From assembly GCF_000226115.1 (NCBI RefSeq), contig NC_016459.1, positions 1,736,001-1,800,000 on the forward strand: a stretch of 64,000 nucleotides of DNA, in the 5' to 3' direction. The notes under the pieces were generated by a model. That model was not told the origin of the DNA. It saw nothing but the letters and a program-made list of their open reading frames with translations, and did not search any database. The translations under genes were made by a program, and so were the position numbers. The DNA comes from Thermothielavioides terrestris NRRL 8126 (taxonomy: Eukaryota > Ascomycota > Sordariomycetes > Sordariales > Chaetomiaceae). Below are positions 1-11,813 of the stretch, piece after piece. Each line of letters starts with the position of its first letter. Within the stretch, counting starts at the first letter, position 1.

Positions 1-773
1 CATGGCTACGTAGTGTTTATCGACGCTGTGGATGCGGTTATCAAGGACATCCAGAGCACGTGGATCTGGCAGGGAAAGTCTGTCGGTGCGGGATGCGGCA
101 TGCTCCATGCCAAAGCTGGTCCCCAAGAACCCATTGCTTCACCAGGGCTGCAGTGTCGGACTGCAAAGGTGCGGCGCAGTTGGCTCCGTATAACAGTAGG
201 ATGCAGGATGATGCGAGGTTGGGAGTCCGAGGGCTTATTTGCTTATTTCCTCAAGTCATGTGAGAGTTACCTTACAGTACACGACGGAACTCTGCCCGGA
301 TACCGGATGGGCGAGCCGATTGGGGGCTGAGGTGAGTTAGTTACCTCTTCTGGAAGATGACTTGCTCTGAATGAGCTTGTACACCCTTGATATGTCGAGG
401 AAGAGTGTAGATCATGCCAAAGTGAGTGTAAATACGGATTAGATCATACCAAATGCGAACGCAAGCCGCTCGGAAAACCACAAGATCTGATTCACTAGGC
501 TGCCAGGGGTGAACTCGCGTTATCGCAGTCGTGTAGCCAGGGGTCGATTAGTGTCCACTCGTTAGCGCGCCTCATGGCTGGCTCACGGACGACAGGCAAC
601 TGCCTCCTGCGATCCAATGGCCGGGAGCGATGGATGTGGCGCAGTGGGATCAAAATCACGGTGGATCCCCGCGATATCGAGGACGCAGTCTGCGTCCTCG
701 TCCTCATCGCCTCCTGTTCTTCCGTGAAGGCCACCCAGATCCGCCCCGTTGAGCGACCCCGGCCCAAAGCACC
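1..773. other. Intergenic, no supported gene
   Basis: I see no convincing coding region here. The open frames on both strands are short, overlap one another, lack recognisable domains and have no splice-supported extension. The last 200 bases or so are the probable promoter and 5' leader of the cytochrome P450 that starts at 774. Confidence 0.5.
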
Positions 774-2649
774 ATGGCGCTGGAGTCGTCGCTGAAGGCG
801 GCGGAATCGCTGCTCGGCGGGCCGCTCCTCTCCTGCCTCGGATACTGGGACAGTCGACTGGCCTTCGCCGCCGCGGCCGCGCTTCTGCCGCTCGCTCTCA
901 CCTACTTGCTGACTTGGCTTCGCTCCGCTTGGATCAAGAATGTGCGAGGCAAAGGCGACCCGCCGCCGGTCCCGTACGCCGTGCCGTTCCTGGGCAATAC
1001 GTTCCAGTTTGCCTACGACACGGAAGGGTTCGTGGCCAGAACGCTGTAAGCCGAGCGCCCCCTTTTTGCATGTCTGTCCCGCAGGCGACTTCGACTCACC
1101 CATGTGTTTCTCCTGCTTGGGGCGTAGGCGACGCTTCGGGAGCGTGCCGTTCCGGCTCAACGCCGGGTTCGAGGACATGTACTACATCCCGCCCGGCGGG
1201 CCGGTCCAAGCCATGTTCAAGAACGCGCGGGACCTGTCGATGAAGCCCATCATCATTGTCGCGATGCGAGACCAGTTCGGCATGGCGCCCGCGGACCTGG
1301 CCATCTACGAGCGCGACGGCTCCGGCGACAGTGCGAAGCCGCTCGACGGGTGGGAGAACATGGACCCCGCGCACCGCGTCTTCTACCACCAGCACCGCGA
1401 CCTGAACGCCATGCTGAACGGGGCTCCGCTCGACGGCATGATGGCACGCTTCATCGCCAACTACACGGCCCGGCTGCGGGCGACACCCCTGGTCGGCGAC
1501 GAGTGGACGGAGCTGCCGGACATGTACGCCTTCTTGCGCGACGAGATGTTCCACGCCGCCTGCACGGCTCTGGCCGGCGAGCGCTTTTTCGAGCTGTGCC
1601 CCGACTTCTGCCGCGACTTTTGGGAGTTCGACAGCCATGTGCTGCGGTACCTCCGGCGGACGCCCCGCTGGATGGCGCCCAAGGCCTACGCCGTGCGCGA
1701 CAGAGTGCTGGCCTCGATTGAGAAGTGGCACAAGCACGCGAGGGAGCAACTCGACTACAGTGACCCGTCGCTCGCCGACGTCGACTACGAGCCGGTCTGG
1801 GGCGCCCGTCTGATGCGGATGCGGGCCGAGATGTTCGACAAGGCCGGCTTCTCGCTCGCCGGGTGCGCCAGCATGGACCTGGGCTTCTTGTGGGCGGCCA
1901 ACGCCAACGTGATCCCCTCGACCGTGTGGGTGCTGCTCAACGTGCTGCTCTCGCAGAATCTGACGGAGCGGGTGATGGCCGAGATGGCCGAGTGCTTCGA
2001 GGACGAGAGCGGCGACTCGTTCAGCCTGTCGGCGCTGTGCGGCAAGCCGCTATTGAACGGCCTGTACCTCGAGGCGCTGCGCTTCTGCGTTGCCACGACG
2101 TCGGCCCGAAACCCGGTGGTCGACGACTTCAAACTCTGCGGATGGAACATGCCGCGGAACTCGCTGATGCTGAGCATCAGCTGGTTCGGCGCCCACGACC
2201 CGCACTTCTGGAACACGGGGCGCGTGCTCCCCAACGGGAAGCCGGAGCACCCAGTCAACACGTACTGGGCCGAGCGCTTCCTCCAATATCCGGGGGATCC
2301 GGCGAGCGGACCCGTTCGCAAGCCCGACGAGGCGATCTACCGCTCAGGTGCCAAGACGTCGGAGCGGACGGCCCAGGAAGACAAGACGGCGAAGCCCATC
2401 AGCCAGACGGGCGCCCTGCAGGGCTACTTTTACCCGTACGGCGGCGGCAGCAGGATCTGTCCCGGGCGGCACCTGGCCAAGCAGGAGATGCTGGTCGCTG
2501 TGGCCGTGCTGATGCGCGAGTTTGAGATTGAGCTGTTGGATCCCGCGTCGGCGCGGAAAGCGAGGCCGGACGCGAAAGCGTTCGCAAGCGGCGCGATCGC
2601 CCCAGACCGGAAACTGCCCGTGAGGGTAAGGAGGCGGAGGCGGAGTTGA
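774..2649 (+). CDS. Cytochrome P450 monooxygenase (CYP7/CYP8-like fungal clade)
   Basis: Two exons, 774-1045 and 1128-2649, with an 82-nt intron (GTAAGC...GTAG), give 597 residues. The N-terminus has a hydrophobic anchor (about residues 22-45), followed by the basic/proline hinge (KGDPPPVP), so the protein is probably held on the ER membrane facing the cytosol. The K-helix ExxR motif is visible as EALR. The heme loop FYPYGGGSRICPGRH has the thiolate ligand at Cys535. The I-helix is atypical: the region around ANANVIPSTVW lacks a clear (A/G)Gx(D/E)T motif, as in CYP7/CYP8-type enzymes that act on peroxides or sterols. That subfamily assignment is inference; the substrate is unknown. No other biosynthetic gene flanks it. 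The C-terminus is an arginine-rich tail. P450 identity is certain from the heme loop. Confidence 0.93.
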
Positions 2650-2915
2650 GAAGCGGGGCGCTGTGGTAGACAGGACAGGGTTGTTTAGTTGCGCAGATAA
2701 TTGATAGGCAACGCATAGCGAGTGTGATGCCGCGTGGTTCCGGTTATGACAGTGAATGATTTGAGAGTTTGGCGACGATGACTCAGAACGGATCCATTCG
2801 CTAAGGTGCGACGGCCCTCCTGAGGTGGCGACGGCTTGGAGTTTGACATGTCGGAGATGCCGGCAACGGAAAGAGCAGCCAGTGCGAAGTGGAAACCGGG
2901 GCAAAAAACAAGCAC

Positions 2916-3005
2916 TGCGGTTTGTGTGGATCGAACACACGACCTTCAGATTGAGTTCCTGAAGTTGACTTCAGTCTGACGCTCTCCCAACTGAGCTAAA
3001 CCCGC
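2916..3005 (-). tRNA. tRNA-Phe(GAA) with intron
   Basis: Read on the minus strand, this folds as a tRNA: a 7-bp acceptor stem with one G-A mismatch, D-arm TAGCTCAGTTGGGAGAGC, anticodon stem TCAGA/TCTGA with loop CTGAAGA (anticodon GAA), and T-arm GTGTG-TTCGATC-CACAC with discriminator A at 2916. A 17-nt intron (2952-2968) interrupts the anticodon loop right after position 37, the canonical place for tRNA-splicing endonuclease. Removing it gives a 73-nt tRNA. Confidence 0.95.
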
Positions 3006-3221
3006 TTGATGTTAAATGTGTTTTCCCGGTCAAGTACATATGGGGCCATTCAAGTGACACAAAGCCGCATGAAGTCTGAACACAACAAGAGCGGCCGCGA
3101 AATGATACTGGAACCTTTCAAGTGTCTTTCTATGATTACCATGCATGTTCGCTAGAATAGAGTCAAACACAGTGCACACCCAAACTCCACGGCTATCCAT
3201 CGATGCAACTCGTACCTCGCC

Positions 3222-4986
3222 CTACTCCTTCTTCTTCCCCTGCGCCACCTCAGCAGCCTCCCGCCTGCGCTTCCTCCAGGCCTTCAGCTCATTGAGCAAG
3301 CCCATGACCAGCGGCACCGCCACCGGCCCCAGAAGCGGCAGGTAGACGGCGATCTTGTGCTCGTCGGGAAAATACAGCTGCCCGACCATGCTCTTCTCGA
3401 AGAAGGCCCGCTCGGCCTCGGCCTCGGCGACGCGCGCGTGCGCCAGCCCTTCGGGCCTGCCCAGCGTCTCGCAGGCCAGGCGCAGGTGCGCCATCGTCTT
3501 GGACACCCCGTCCGCGACGCTGCTCGGGATCGAAATCGAGGGCAGCGCGAGCGCGAGCCGCGCGAGTGACCCGAGCGTGGACGACGCGCGCAGCAGCAGG
3601 TCCGCCGAGCGGATGCGCGCGAGCGTCGAGAGGCGGAGCGGCAGCGAGCCCGACTGCGGCATCCCCGTCAGAGAGAGCAGGTGCGAGGTGAAGGTCAGGA
3701 GCGGCTGCTTGAGCGCCTCCGAGGACAGGTGCGCCGTGTCGCTGGGGAGCGAGAGGAGGTAGACGGTGCCCCACTGGGGGATCAGCCACGAGTGAGGGGC
3801 CGGGGCTGTCCCGGAGCTATCTGCTGAATCCTGCGTCGGCGGCACCGCAATCGTCTGGTTCCCGGCGAAAACGACAAAGTTGATGGTCGGCGCTCCCCCG
3901 ATGGAAGGCGACAGCGGCCACTCGGCGGCGTTAATGAAGGATGAGAGATCCTCCTTGTTGAGCACCTGGTTCTGGACCCCCGGCGTCGCATATAGCTGGA
4001 CCTGCGTGTCTATGGTGAAATTGTGGATGGGCGACAGGACGTCCAGCACAGGCTTCATGTACTGGTGAATAGCGTCTTCGATATCCCAGCTGCTCGGCAA
4101 CGGCCCGCTCGTGAAGAGCGAGAAGGTGAGGTGGTAGGTCGGTGCGTATTTCAGCGATCTCGTGGTGCGTTTGGAAAGGGAATCGGCAACGTCCGGCGAG
4201 AGACCCTGCGGCCGATGTTCCGACGGGATCGAGTTGGTGGAGAGCAAGTACGAGATGGTGGCCTGCTCCTCGGCGAACGTCGACCGCAGCTGGCCGGCAA
4301 CGTAGGTCGCGAGGGACGAGGAGGATGATGTGGGCGACGGAAGGGTATTGGGCGGGTATGTGATGTCGAGAACCGGCGCGTGCGGGTCAAAGGATGCCGT
4401 CGTTGTCTCGCCAGGAAGTAGACGGATCGTCAGAACACTGTCGTGGTCGTGGTCGCGGTTCTCGCTCGCGGCCGGGGGGGCCAACTGCAGCCGCAGGTGA
4501 TGGCCGGAGAAGTCGTTGAGATCGTCGAGAGCATGCTGTGTGAGCCGCAGCAGGTTCTGGGCCTCTTGTTCCTGGAGCGCATTGGCCTGGATGGAGATGC
4601 GCAGCGGGAAGACAGGGCGACATGCCTGTGTGCCATTGCCGAGTCAGCAGTCGGACGGGCTACCACTGAATGGCTGGAGGGGCGAGGGCATGCCGGGCGC
4701 ATACCTTGCCATCGGCCCAGTCGAGCATCTCCTGCAAGGGAAGATCGGCGCGGTAGATGGTGGTCGTCTTCCACCAGATGGGCAGGCCGAGACATAGCAC
4801 GATCAGCCAGAACGAGAGGATGATGTAGCTGCGTCGCCGCACGTCCGACGGCTTCTCGGGCGGCGGCTCCTTGCGTGCTGGCAATGGCAATCCATTGCTG
4901 GTGGTTGCCGCCGGTGCTGCAACGGCGGCCGAGTTCTGCAAGTCTGCTGCTGCTGCGCCCTTGTCGAGTGGCTGTTGAATCGTCAT
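3222..4986 (-). CDS. GPI17: GPI transamidase subunit PIG-S / Gpi17
   Basis: Two exons, 4705-4986 and 3222-4625, with a 79-nt intron (GTATGC...ACAG, phase 0), give 561 residues; yeast Gpi17 is of similar size. It is a subunit of the ER-lumenal GPI transamidase, which swaps the C-terminal signal of precursor proteins for a GPI anchor. An N-terminal membrane segment lies at about residues 54-72 (YIILSFWLIVLCLGLPIWW), followed by a large lumenal domain. A second membrane segment lies near the C-terminus (YLPLLGPVAVPLVMGLL), followed by a short lysine/arginine-rich cytosolic tail ending GKKKE, a plausible ER-retrieval signal. The two-membrane-segment layout and the start of the lumenal domain (PLRISIQANALQ) match the PIG-S family. 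It is a housekeeping gene. Its promoter faces the acyl-CoA synthetase gene across a 1.2-kb gap. Confidence 0.9.
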
Positions 4987-6200
4987 GGCGAAGCGGGTGG
5001 CATGCCCATCTCTTCTGTCGTGTTTCTGCCCCCGGCACGCCTCGAGTCTGCGGTGCAGGACGAACGGTTGTCCTCGAACCAGGCTAGCGTTCTCTGTCCT
5101 CCGTACTGTAATACGTGGAGTGAAGCAATGCGCAGCGTTTCCATTCGCTGACGGCGAGGTTTCCACACAGCGAGCGAACAATTACGGTACAGATTCAGGT
5201 AAATATTACATACAATACGCAGTATGTTCCAGCCCAAGCAAGGATTTGATTGGCTTGCTTCTGCCCTGCTTCACAGAGTCGAGGGCCCACACCAGCAATC
5301 AAATCAGTTCACGGTCTTGACGCACCACGGACATGTTTCACACTGTTGTCGGTTGGCGGGCGGTTCCGTTTCACGCAATTTCCACCCAAGACAGAGCCGC
5401 ATCCAAACACCCAGACCACCAACTCGTAACGGCAGCAGGCATGCGGACGTTCCCTCGCGCGGGAGCGGGCAGCCGCCGTTCGATTGAGTTATCGTGCTTT
5501 GCACCTTCCGACGACAAGCTGGTCCCACCCCCTGCCAAGTGCCCGAACCAATGGAACTCGCATCCCAGCGCCAGCGGAGCTGTCAAGCAACCTACCTTAA
5601 CTCGAATGATCATCTGCGTCCACGGGCCACTTCCCATGTGCGGTGCCTGGGTGCCCCGCTCAAGCACCATCCCTTCTTGGATGGGCTTGCGCGCTGTGTT
5701 CTTGGGCTAGCGCGGAAATTCTTCCATGGCCGTATTTCCGTCTGGCGCAGGGTCTCTTCCAGGTTGTTGTCTGGCTGCCCCAGGCGCCCCGACGTTGCCG
5801 AGCCGAGGTAACTTCATTGCTCGACTGATAACCTTTTTCAGGCTTGATGAGTTCACGTGTTCCAGGCTGGACGCTTGCTCGTTGACTGTCTTTCCTTTCC
5901 TCATCTCATTTTTGCTGTTTAGATTCAAGGCCTTGCCAGCTGTTGTGCCGTCCGCAGATCCCTGTGCGCTTGGTGTTTGGTTCCGGCGTCGTGTTGAGCG
6001 CGGCCATACCAGATAAATGCCACAGTTGATCCGTCGCCTTTCAGCACAAGTCGCGAGTCCGGCATCCCCAGGGTCGCCGTTTCCTGTGTGTGCCGTGAAC
6101 GGCGCTTGAAAGGGTGGGCCACGTCCTATTATTCTCAAACTTGGCGGCAGAGCCGTTCCCCTGAGCCGCTCTTCATGAATTCTTGGCCCGCTCAACTTAC
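4987..6200. promoter_or_regulatory. Divergent promoter region, no gene seen
   Basis: This 1.2-kb gap lies between the divergent PIG-S and Fat1-like genes and must hold both promoters and 5' leaders. Open frames on both strands run through it, but none has a recognisable domain or splice-supported extension. I saw no tRNA and no repeat. Confidence 0.5.
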
Positions 6201-8357
6201 ATGACAATGACTACCTGTGAGTGTCCTGCGCGGCTAATCGCGCACCTTGAGCCATGACGGCGCCGGTTCATGGGACTGGGGACTGATCACAGCCGCCCCC
6301 GGCAGCGCCTCTTCCTCTTCCTGTTGCCGTTTCGGCCTTGACGGCTGCCGCGGCCTATGTCAACGCGAAGGCCTCGCTCTCCTACGACCTTGGCTTGCTG
6401 AGGTGCGTCGTGCCGACAGTCGCCAGCCTGGTTTGGTGGACGAACCGCGGGCGCCTCAACTTCTTTTACCGCCTCGAGGATCTCGCCACATCAAAGTCCT
6501 CCGAGAACCGCATCTTCCTGCGCTTCGAGGACCGAACTTACACCTATGCCCAGGCCTACGACACTGTGTTGCGCTACGCCGAGTGGCTGAAGGAACGGCG
6601 GGGCGTCAGAAAGGGCGAGATGGTGGCGCTAGACTTCCAGAACACCGACACTTTCGTCTTCCTACTCCTCGCTCTTTGCGCTCTAGGCGCTGTCCCGGCG
6701 CTGATCAACCACAACCTTACCGGCAAACCCCTAGCGCACTGCGTACGGAAGGCGAAGGCCCGGCTCGTGCTCCTGGATCCATTGGTTGCCGGGCACGTTG
6801 GGGAAGACGTCCGATCGGAGCTCAGCGACGTCACTTTCGAGGTCGTTACCCCGGAGCTGGAGAAGCAAATGCTATCACATGAGCCCGTCCGTCCTCCAGA
6901 TGCCGTCCGAAACGACGCGTCGCCCGACAGCATGGCCATGCTCATTTACACGAGCGGGACCACTGGCTTGCCCAAGGCGGCCATTGTGTCTTGGGGCAAG
7001 GTAGCCTTAGTTGGCGGGTTTTCTTCCCGCCTGGCCGGGACAACCAAAAACGATGTGTTTTACTCGGTGAGTCCAGGGTAGCATTTTTTTTTGCGCGCAC
7101 GCATTACGTGGTTGGCAACGATTACCGGGCTGGGAGGCGGTCCTAGAGTGTGCCACATCCGTATGAGCTTTGCTTGATTCTGACTCGACCGTCTGTGTAC
7201 AGGCCATGCCACTCTATCACGGTACGGCCATGTTGATTGGCTTCGCCCACATCCTTTCCGCCGGCGGCACCTTCGCCATGAGCCGCAAGTTCTCGACCAG
7301 CTCATTCTGGGACGATGTCCGCAAGCACGGAGCCAACATCATTCTGTACGTCGGTGAGACGTGCCGCTACTTGCTGTCAGCGCCGGAACGCAAGGATCCG
7401 GTCACGGGCGAGAGCCTCGACCGCAAGCACAGCGTGCGCGTGGCGTTCGGGAATGGCCTCCGACCGGACGTGTGGAGCCGGTTCAAGGAACGCTTCGGTA
7501 TCGACACCATCGTGGAATTCTACGGTGCGACAGAAGGCAGCTTCGCCACTTGGAACAAGAGCCGCAACGATTTTAGCATGGGTGCTGTTGGCCGTAGTGG
7601 GGCGCTCTACAATCTCCTCATCGGCAGAACGATTGCTTTGATCGAGGTTGACCACGAGACAGCGATGCCATATCGAGATGCCAAGACTGGGTTCTGCCGC
7701 CGGGTAGCTGCGGGAGAGCCAGGGGAGCTGCTCTTCACGCTGCCGCCGAAGGACGTGGAGTCCCGTTTTCAGGGATACTACGGCGACAAGGACGCTACGT
7801 CCAAGAAGATATTGAGAGATGTTTTCCGGAAGGGCGACGCCTGGTTCCGAACTGGCGATGTGCTGCGCTGGGATAAGGAGAACCGCGTGTACTTTGCGGA
7901 CCGCATCGGCGACACGTTCCGCTGGAAGAGTGAGAATGTGTCGACCGCCGAGGTTGCACAAGTCGTCGGACTGCACCCGGATGTCCAGGAAGCCAACGTC
8001 TACGGGGTGGCACTGCCGCACCACGACGGCCGTGCTGGATGCGCTGCGGTGGTCTTCGAACCATCTGCTCTGGCCGGCGACGGCGGACGGCCGAGACCCG
8101 AGACGCTCAAGTCGCTGGCTCAGCACGTCCGGGCTGGGCTGCCGAAGTATGCCTTGCCGCTCTTCCTCCGCGTTGTCCAGGCCGGCGGGATGCAAACGAC
8201 GGGCACGAACAAGCAGCAAAAGACCGGCCTGCGTAGCGAAGGCGTAGACCCTAGCAAGACGGGCTCTGACCAGCTCTTCTGGCTCCATGGGGATTCCTAC
8301 GTCGAGTTCAGACCCCAGGATTGGGAGGCACTGCAAGGGGGTCGGGTCAAGCTCTGA
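6201..8357 (+). CDS. FAT1: Fat1-like very-long-chain acyl-CoA synthetase / fatty-acid transporter
   Basis: Three exons, 6201-6216, 6306-7066 and 7203-8357, give 643 residues. The tiny 16-nt first exon is chosen because its ATG (MTMTT), GTGAGT donor and GGCAG acceptor restore the frame into the proline-rich start PLPLPVAV, whereas the ATG at 6254 meets a stop. The enzyme activates long or very-long fatty acids with ATP and CoA and couples this to uptake; FATP proteins act at the plasma membrane, ER or peroxisome. The AMP-binding P-loop YTSGTTGLPKAA is at about residue 220, the FYGATEGS motif lies in the middle, and the FATP/VLACS signature TGDVLRWDKENRVYFADRIG precedes FRWKSENVS. The C-terminus GGRVKL could be a weak peroxisomal PTS1 (-VKL), which is inference. 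Related fungal enzymes activate isopenicillin N or dicarboxylates, so the exact substrate is open. Confidence 0.9.
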
Positions 8358-9179
8358 AAGGCTGCGCTGTGCCTGAGAGGGTTCGTCTTGTGGTGCTACT
8401 CCTGTGTTCATCTTCCCTGTTTACCTTTATACTTGTGGGCTGCCGCGAACGATGGACCTTGCGAGATGCCAATGCATGATAGGAAGTAGTTTATATCCCC
8501 TGTATAACATACATACCATCGGTTTCCTCGCAGCTTTTGGGGCAGATTGTCTTCTTCCATCCATAATACCTTGACGGTTTGCACGACAATCCGATTCTGC
8601 TGTGGCTTGGCTTGGCCTGCTGCCACACACAAACTGCATGATGTGACTGTGACTTGATGGTGTGCTTCAGCTATTCGACCAATGGCACGCGGCAATGATC
8701 GCGCAATGGCACGCCAACCCCAATTGGGGTGACTGAGGGGTAGTGGCGTCTTCACGTCAAGCAAGTGGAGGGGTAAATCACCCCGCGTTCGGCCGCAAGA
8801 GAAGCATGAAGAAGGGAACTCCGGAGACGGCCAAACCTGAGCCATTGCCACTGTCAGGCAAGGCATCGGCTGGGCGGGAGCAAGCGACCAGCTGGCTTTA
8901 TTAATCATTTCAAAAAGGGTGGGGGATTTTCGCTCGTCGTGGGGGATGAGAGGGAAGAGAGAGGGAGGGAGGGGACCGAGGACCGGGAAGGCAGTCGGAG
9001 CTCTTAAATTCGCCTCCACCCACCTGCCCCTCACCTCATCTGCCCACCCAACGTGTCCAAGGTGTTCCTTTCCACCGTCCCAGCTCAGCAGTTTTATTTA
9101 CGCTTGACCATCTTTCCGCTGCGATTCTTTCTACTACCGTACCACTTGAGATACCCCGTCCTTCACAGACAAAACAAAG
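8358..9179. promoter_or_regulatory. Intergenic: Fat1 3' end and peroxiredoxin promoter
   Basis: No gene is supported. The right half is CT-rich and ends in a good start context (acaaagATGG) for the peroxiredoxin. Short minus-strand open frames here show no domain. Confidence 0.45.
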
Positions 9180-10031
9180 ATGGCTTCCGAGGCTGAGCGT
9201 CCCGTTCCGTATGTGACGTGCCCCCGAACGACGGCGGCCCTAGAACTGTCGCTGCGCGAGAGGGTCTCCTGCAGCTAACATGCGGTTTTTGCAGCCTCCG
9301 GCTGGGCAGCATTGCCCCCAACTTCAAGGCAGACACCACCAAGGGCCCCATTGACTTCCACGAGTTCATCGGCGACAACTGGGTCATCCTGTTCTCCCAT
9401 CCGGAGGACTACACCCCCGTGTGCACCACCGAGCTCGGCGAGATGGCCCGCCTCGAGCCCGAGTTCAAGAAGCGTGGTGTCAAGCTCATCGGCCTGTCGG
9501 CCAACACGCTCAGCAGCCACGAGGGCTGGATCAAGGACATCAACGACGTGACGGGCTCGCTCGTCGAGTTCCCCATCATTGCTGACAAGGAGCGCAAGGT
9601 TGCCTACCTCTACGACATGTAAGTGTGCAAAGAAAAAAAGCCTCGGGAAAGAGTCGCCCGGGCAGCGGAGACCAGTCAGGGGTCTAACACCGCGGGGCGG
9701 CAGGATCGACTACCAGGACACGACCAACGTGGACGAGAAGGGCATCGCCTTCACGATCCGCTCCGTCTTCATCATCGACCCCAAGAAGACGATCCGCACG
9801 ATCCTGTCGTACCCGGCCTCGACGGGCCGCAACAGCGCCGAGATCCTCCGGGTGGTCGACTCGCTCCAGACGGGCGACAAGCACAAGGTCACCACGCCGA
9901 TCAACTGGGTGCCCGGCGACGACGTCATCGTCCACCCCAGCATCAAGACCGAGGACGCCCAAAAGATCTTCCCCAACGTGCGCGTCGTCAAGCCGTACCT
10001 GCGCTTCACGTCGCTGCCCAACTCTGCTTAA
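9180..10031 (+). CDS. 1-Cys peroxiredoxin (Prx6/Prx1 type)
   Basis: Three exons, 9180-9208, 9295-9618 and 9704-10031, give 226 residues, the usual length of the Prx6 subfamily. It reduces hydrogen peroxide and lipid or alkyl hydroperoxides with a single peroxidatic cysteine. The active-site signature SHPEDYTPVCTTEL places that cysteine at residue 53 with the conserved Pro and Thr before it. The C-terminal Prx6 features VNWVPGDD-like (INWVPGDD), VHPSIKTEDA and YLRFTSLP are all present, and no resolving cysteine of the 2-Cys type is seen. The N-terminus MASEAERPVP has no obvious mitochondrial presequence, so I predict a cytosolic or nuclear enzyme, unlike yeast Prx1. The first exon is only 29 nt; its GTATGT donor and TTTGCAG acceptor restore PLRLGSIAPNF. 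Confidence 0.94.
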
Positions 10032-11813
10032 ATGCGGTGCGGAGGGTTAAGACAGTGGCAGACGGGCGGCCACATAGTGGGGACACACTCGGATGCCCCA
10101 ACGAGGTCCACAGTTCACTGCTTAACTGGTCTGGAGGAGGGCTGTGCCTCGTGAGCCAGGTTCGCTTTGGACGACGGAAGTTTGGGGCGGCGTTGGTGCG
10201 TGGTTCGCGGTTGCCAGCTCTTAGTTACACAGGTGTACGGATTAGGGAATGCCGCTGCGCTAAGAATCGGTGATCCTCCTGTGTCAACCCTGTCTCCACG
10301 TGGCTGTCCCATCGCGGCGGATATCTTTCGTCTTTTAGGTCGGGCCCTATTGCTCAGCGCAGGAGTGTACGGAAGAAAAATGTAGCAATGTTGAGGTACC
10401 TCCAATCTAGGCCCGTGCCACTGTTCTTTCACTGCATCTGCCGATGAGAATTCGAAGCGGTCCGGGCAAACCTTGGAAGGAGTTCACAAGGAGAAAGAGC
10501 GCAGCAACTTGACTCGCCGCACCGACAGCTCCTGTCTTGTCATGGTTGAACCCACCTGCCGCCTCCTGTGATTCGCCAGGGCGCCGCCAAGAGCCACAGC
10601 TTTGTGGAGTAATCCGTGCCTCACCCAACCAAAGAGGGCAGGGAGCAGCGCTTTTCCAGAACAACTTGGACCCCCACAATTCCATCGGCGAAGCCCTCCG
10701 TGCGATCGAGTCGGCGTGTTGGACCTCGTGGCGGCTGCAATCCTTCCTTGTACGCACCTCAACGTCTGTCTAAGGTACCTTTGTTATCGCAACTCGGGCA
10801 CCGCGCGAGTTTCCCAGGGCCGTGACCGCCCGCGGCTGCCGGCTTTCAGGGTCGCAGCACCCCCGCCGTCTGCGAGCAGCGTCTTGAATTGAATTTGCAG
10901 CTGGACCCGGCGACAATCCTCCCCCGCTTCTTGTTTCCGTCCGTAACATCCCTAGAGCCGTCCGTGCGGTGCATTCGAACGAGCGGTGGACGGACCCTCC
11001 GAGCCATTATCCTCCTGTCCGCTCATCCGTCGTCTCCCAAGACGGGTGCGATTTGTCTGCCATCCTATCCCAGGGCCCAACCCGGGAAATTAATCAGTGC
11101 GACTCTCATCAGGTACGTCCGTGGCGATCCGGTGATCTCATCTCTCCTGTTTTTTTAACCCCTCCGCTCCTTGTCCCGTGCCACTCTCGCCGCTCGCCGT
11201 TGTTCGTGGACTCTCGCCGCACCTTTCCGCTTCTTCCCCCGGTCGCCGTGCCATTTTGTGCGAGGCTGCTGCGCCAGGAAGAGAGAATCTTCAAGACCCG
11301 CCCACTTCCCCCCTCCCCCCGGCCTCGCTTACGAGCAGTCATTGTCTCCCTGTTTATATCACGCTACCCCGTCACTTAATGTGTCCTCGGTGCACCATTC
11401 GGCGGCGGACGCTGGTGGGTTGATGGCGCTTGACTGGGGGAGACCGTTGTCCAGGAACTCCCGGCGGCCCCGGTTTCCCTGTGGCCCGCCGCGACGCCAG
11501 TATCAGGACTGCGCTCCTTGCCTGACCGCAAGGTGCCGCACGCCGACAGCGCCTCGACGGCACCTCCGTGGCGGGATCAGCCGTCCCAAACCCGCCTTCC
11601 AGAATTTCTTCTTGCGCCCCTGTCCCTTGTCCTCTCCACGTTGCGCGTCGTTGCCGCTTCGTCACCTTCTTGCTCCCTGGTCTTCGCGCATTTGCGTCCT
11701 TGCGTTGTCTCTCAGTCTTGTCATCACGAACGCCTTGCTTCCTGCCTCCATCGCTCGCTACAACAGCTAGGCGCCTCGCTTGTTGCGGCCCAGGCGCTCT
11801 GCTGGGGCCGACG
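10032..11813. promoter_or_regulatory. Long leader/promoter of the kelch gene
   Basis: This 1.8-kb stretch has no supported protein gene. From about 11,100 it becomes strongly pyrimidine-rich with several short upstream ATGs, as in long 5' leaders of fungal regulatory genes. The reading frame of the kelch protein stays open upstream to 11,568 but has no ATG before 11,814. Introns in the leader are possible. Confidence 0.45.

Noticed and set aside
495..1178. Long minus-strand open frame over the P450 start
   Set aside because: It is antisense to the P450 exon and intron, rich in Arg/Gly as expected from a GC-rich shadow frame, and has no domain.
774..2649. Secondary-metabolite cluster around the P450
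   Set aside because: No PKS, NRPS, terpene synthase or prenyltransferase is present nearby; neighbours are a tRNA and a housekeeping GPI-anchor gene.
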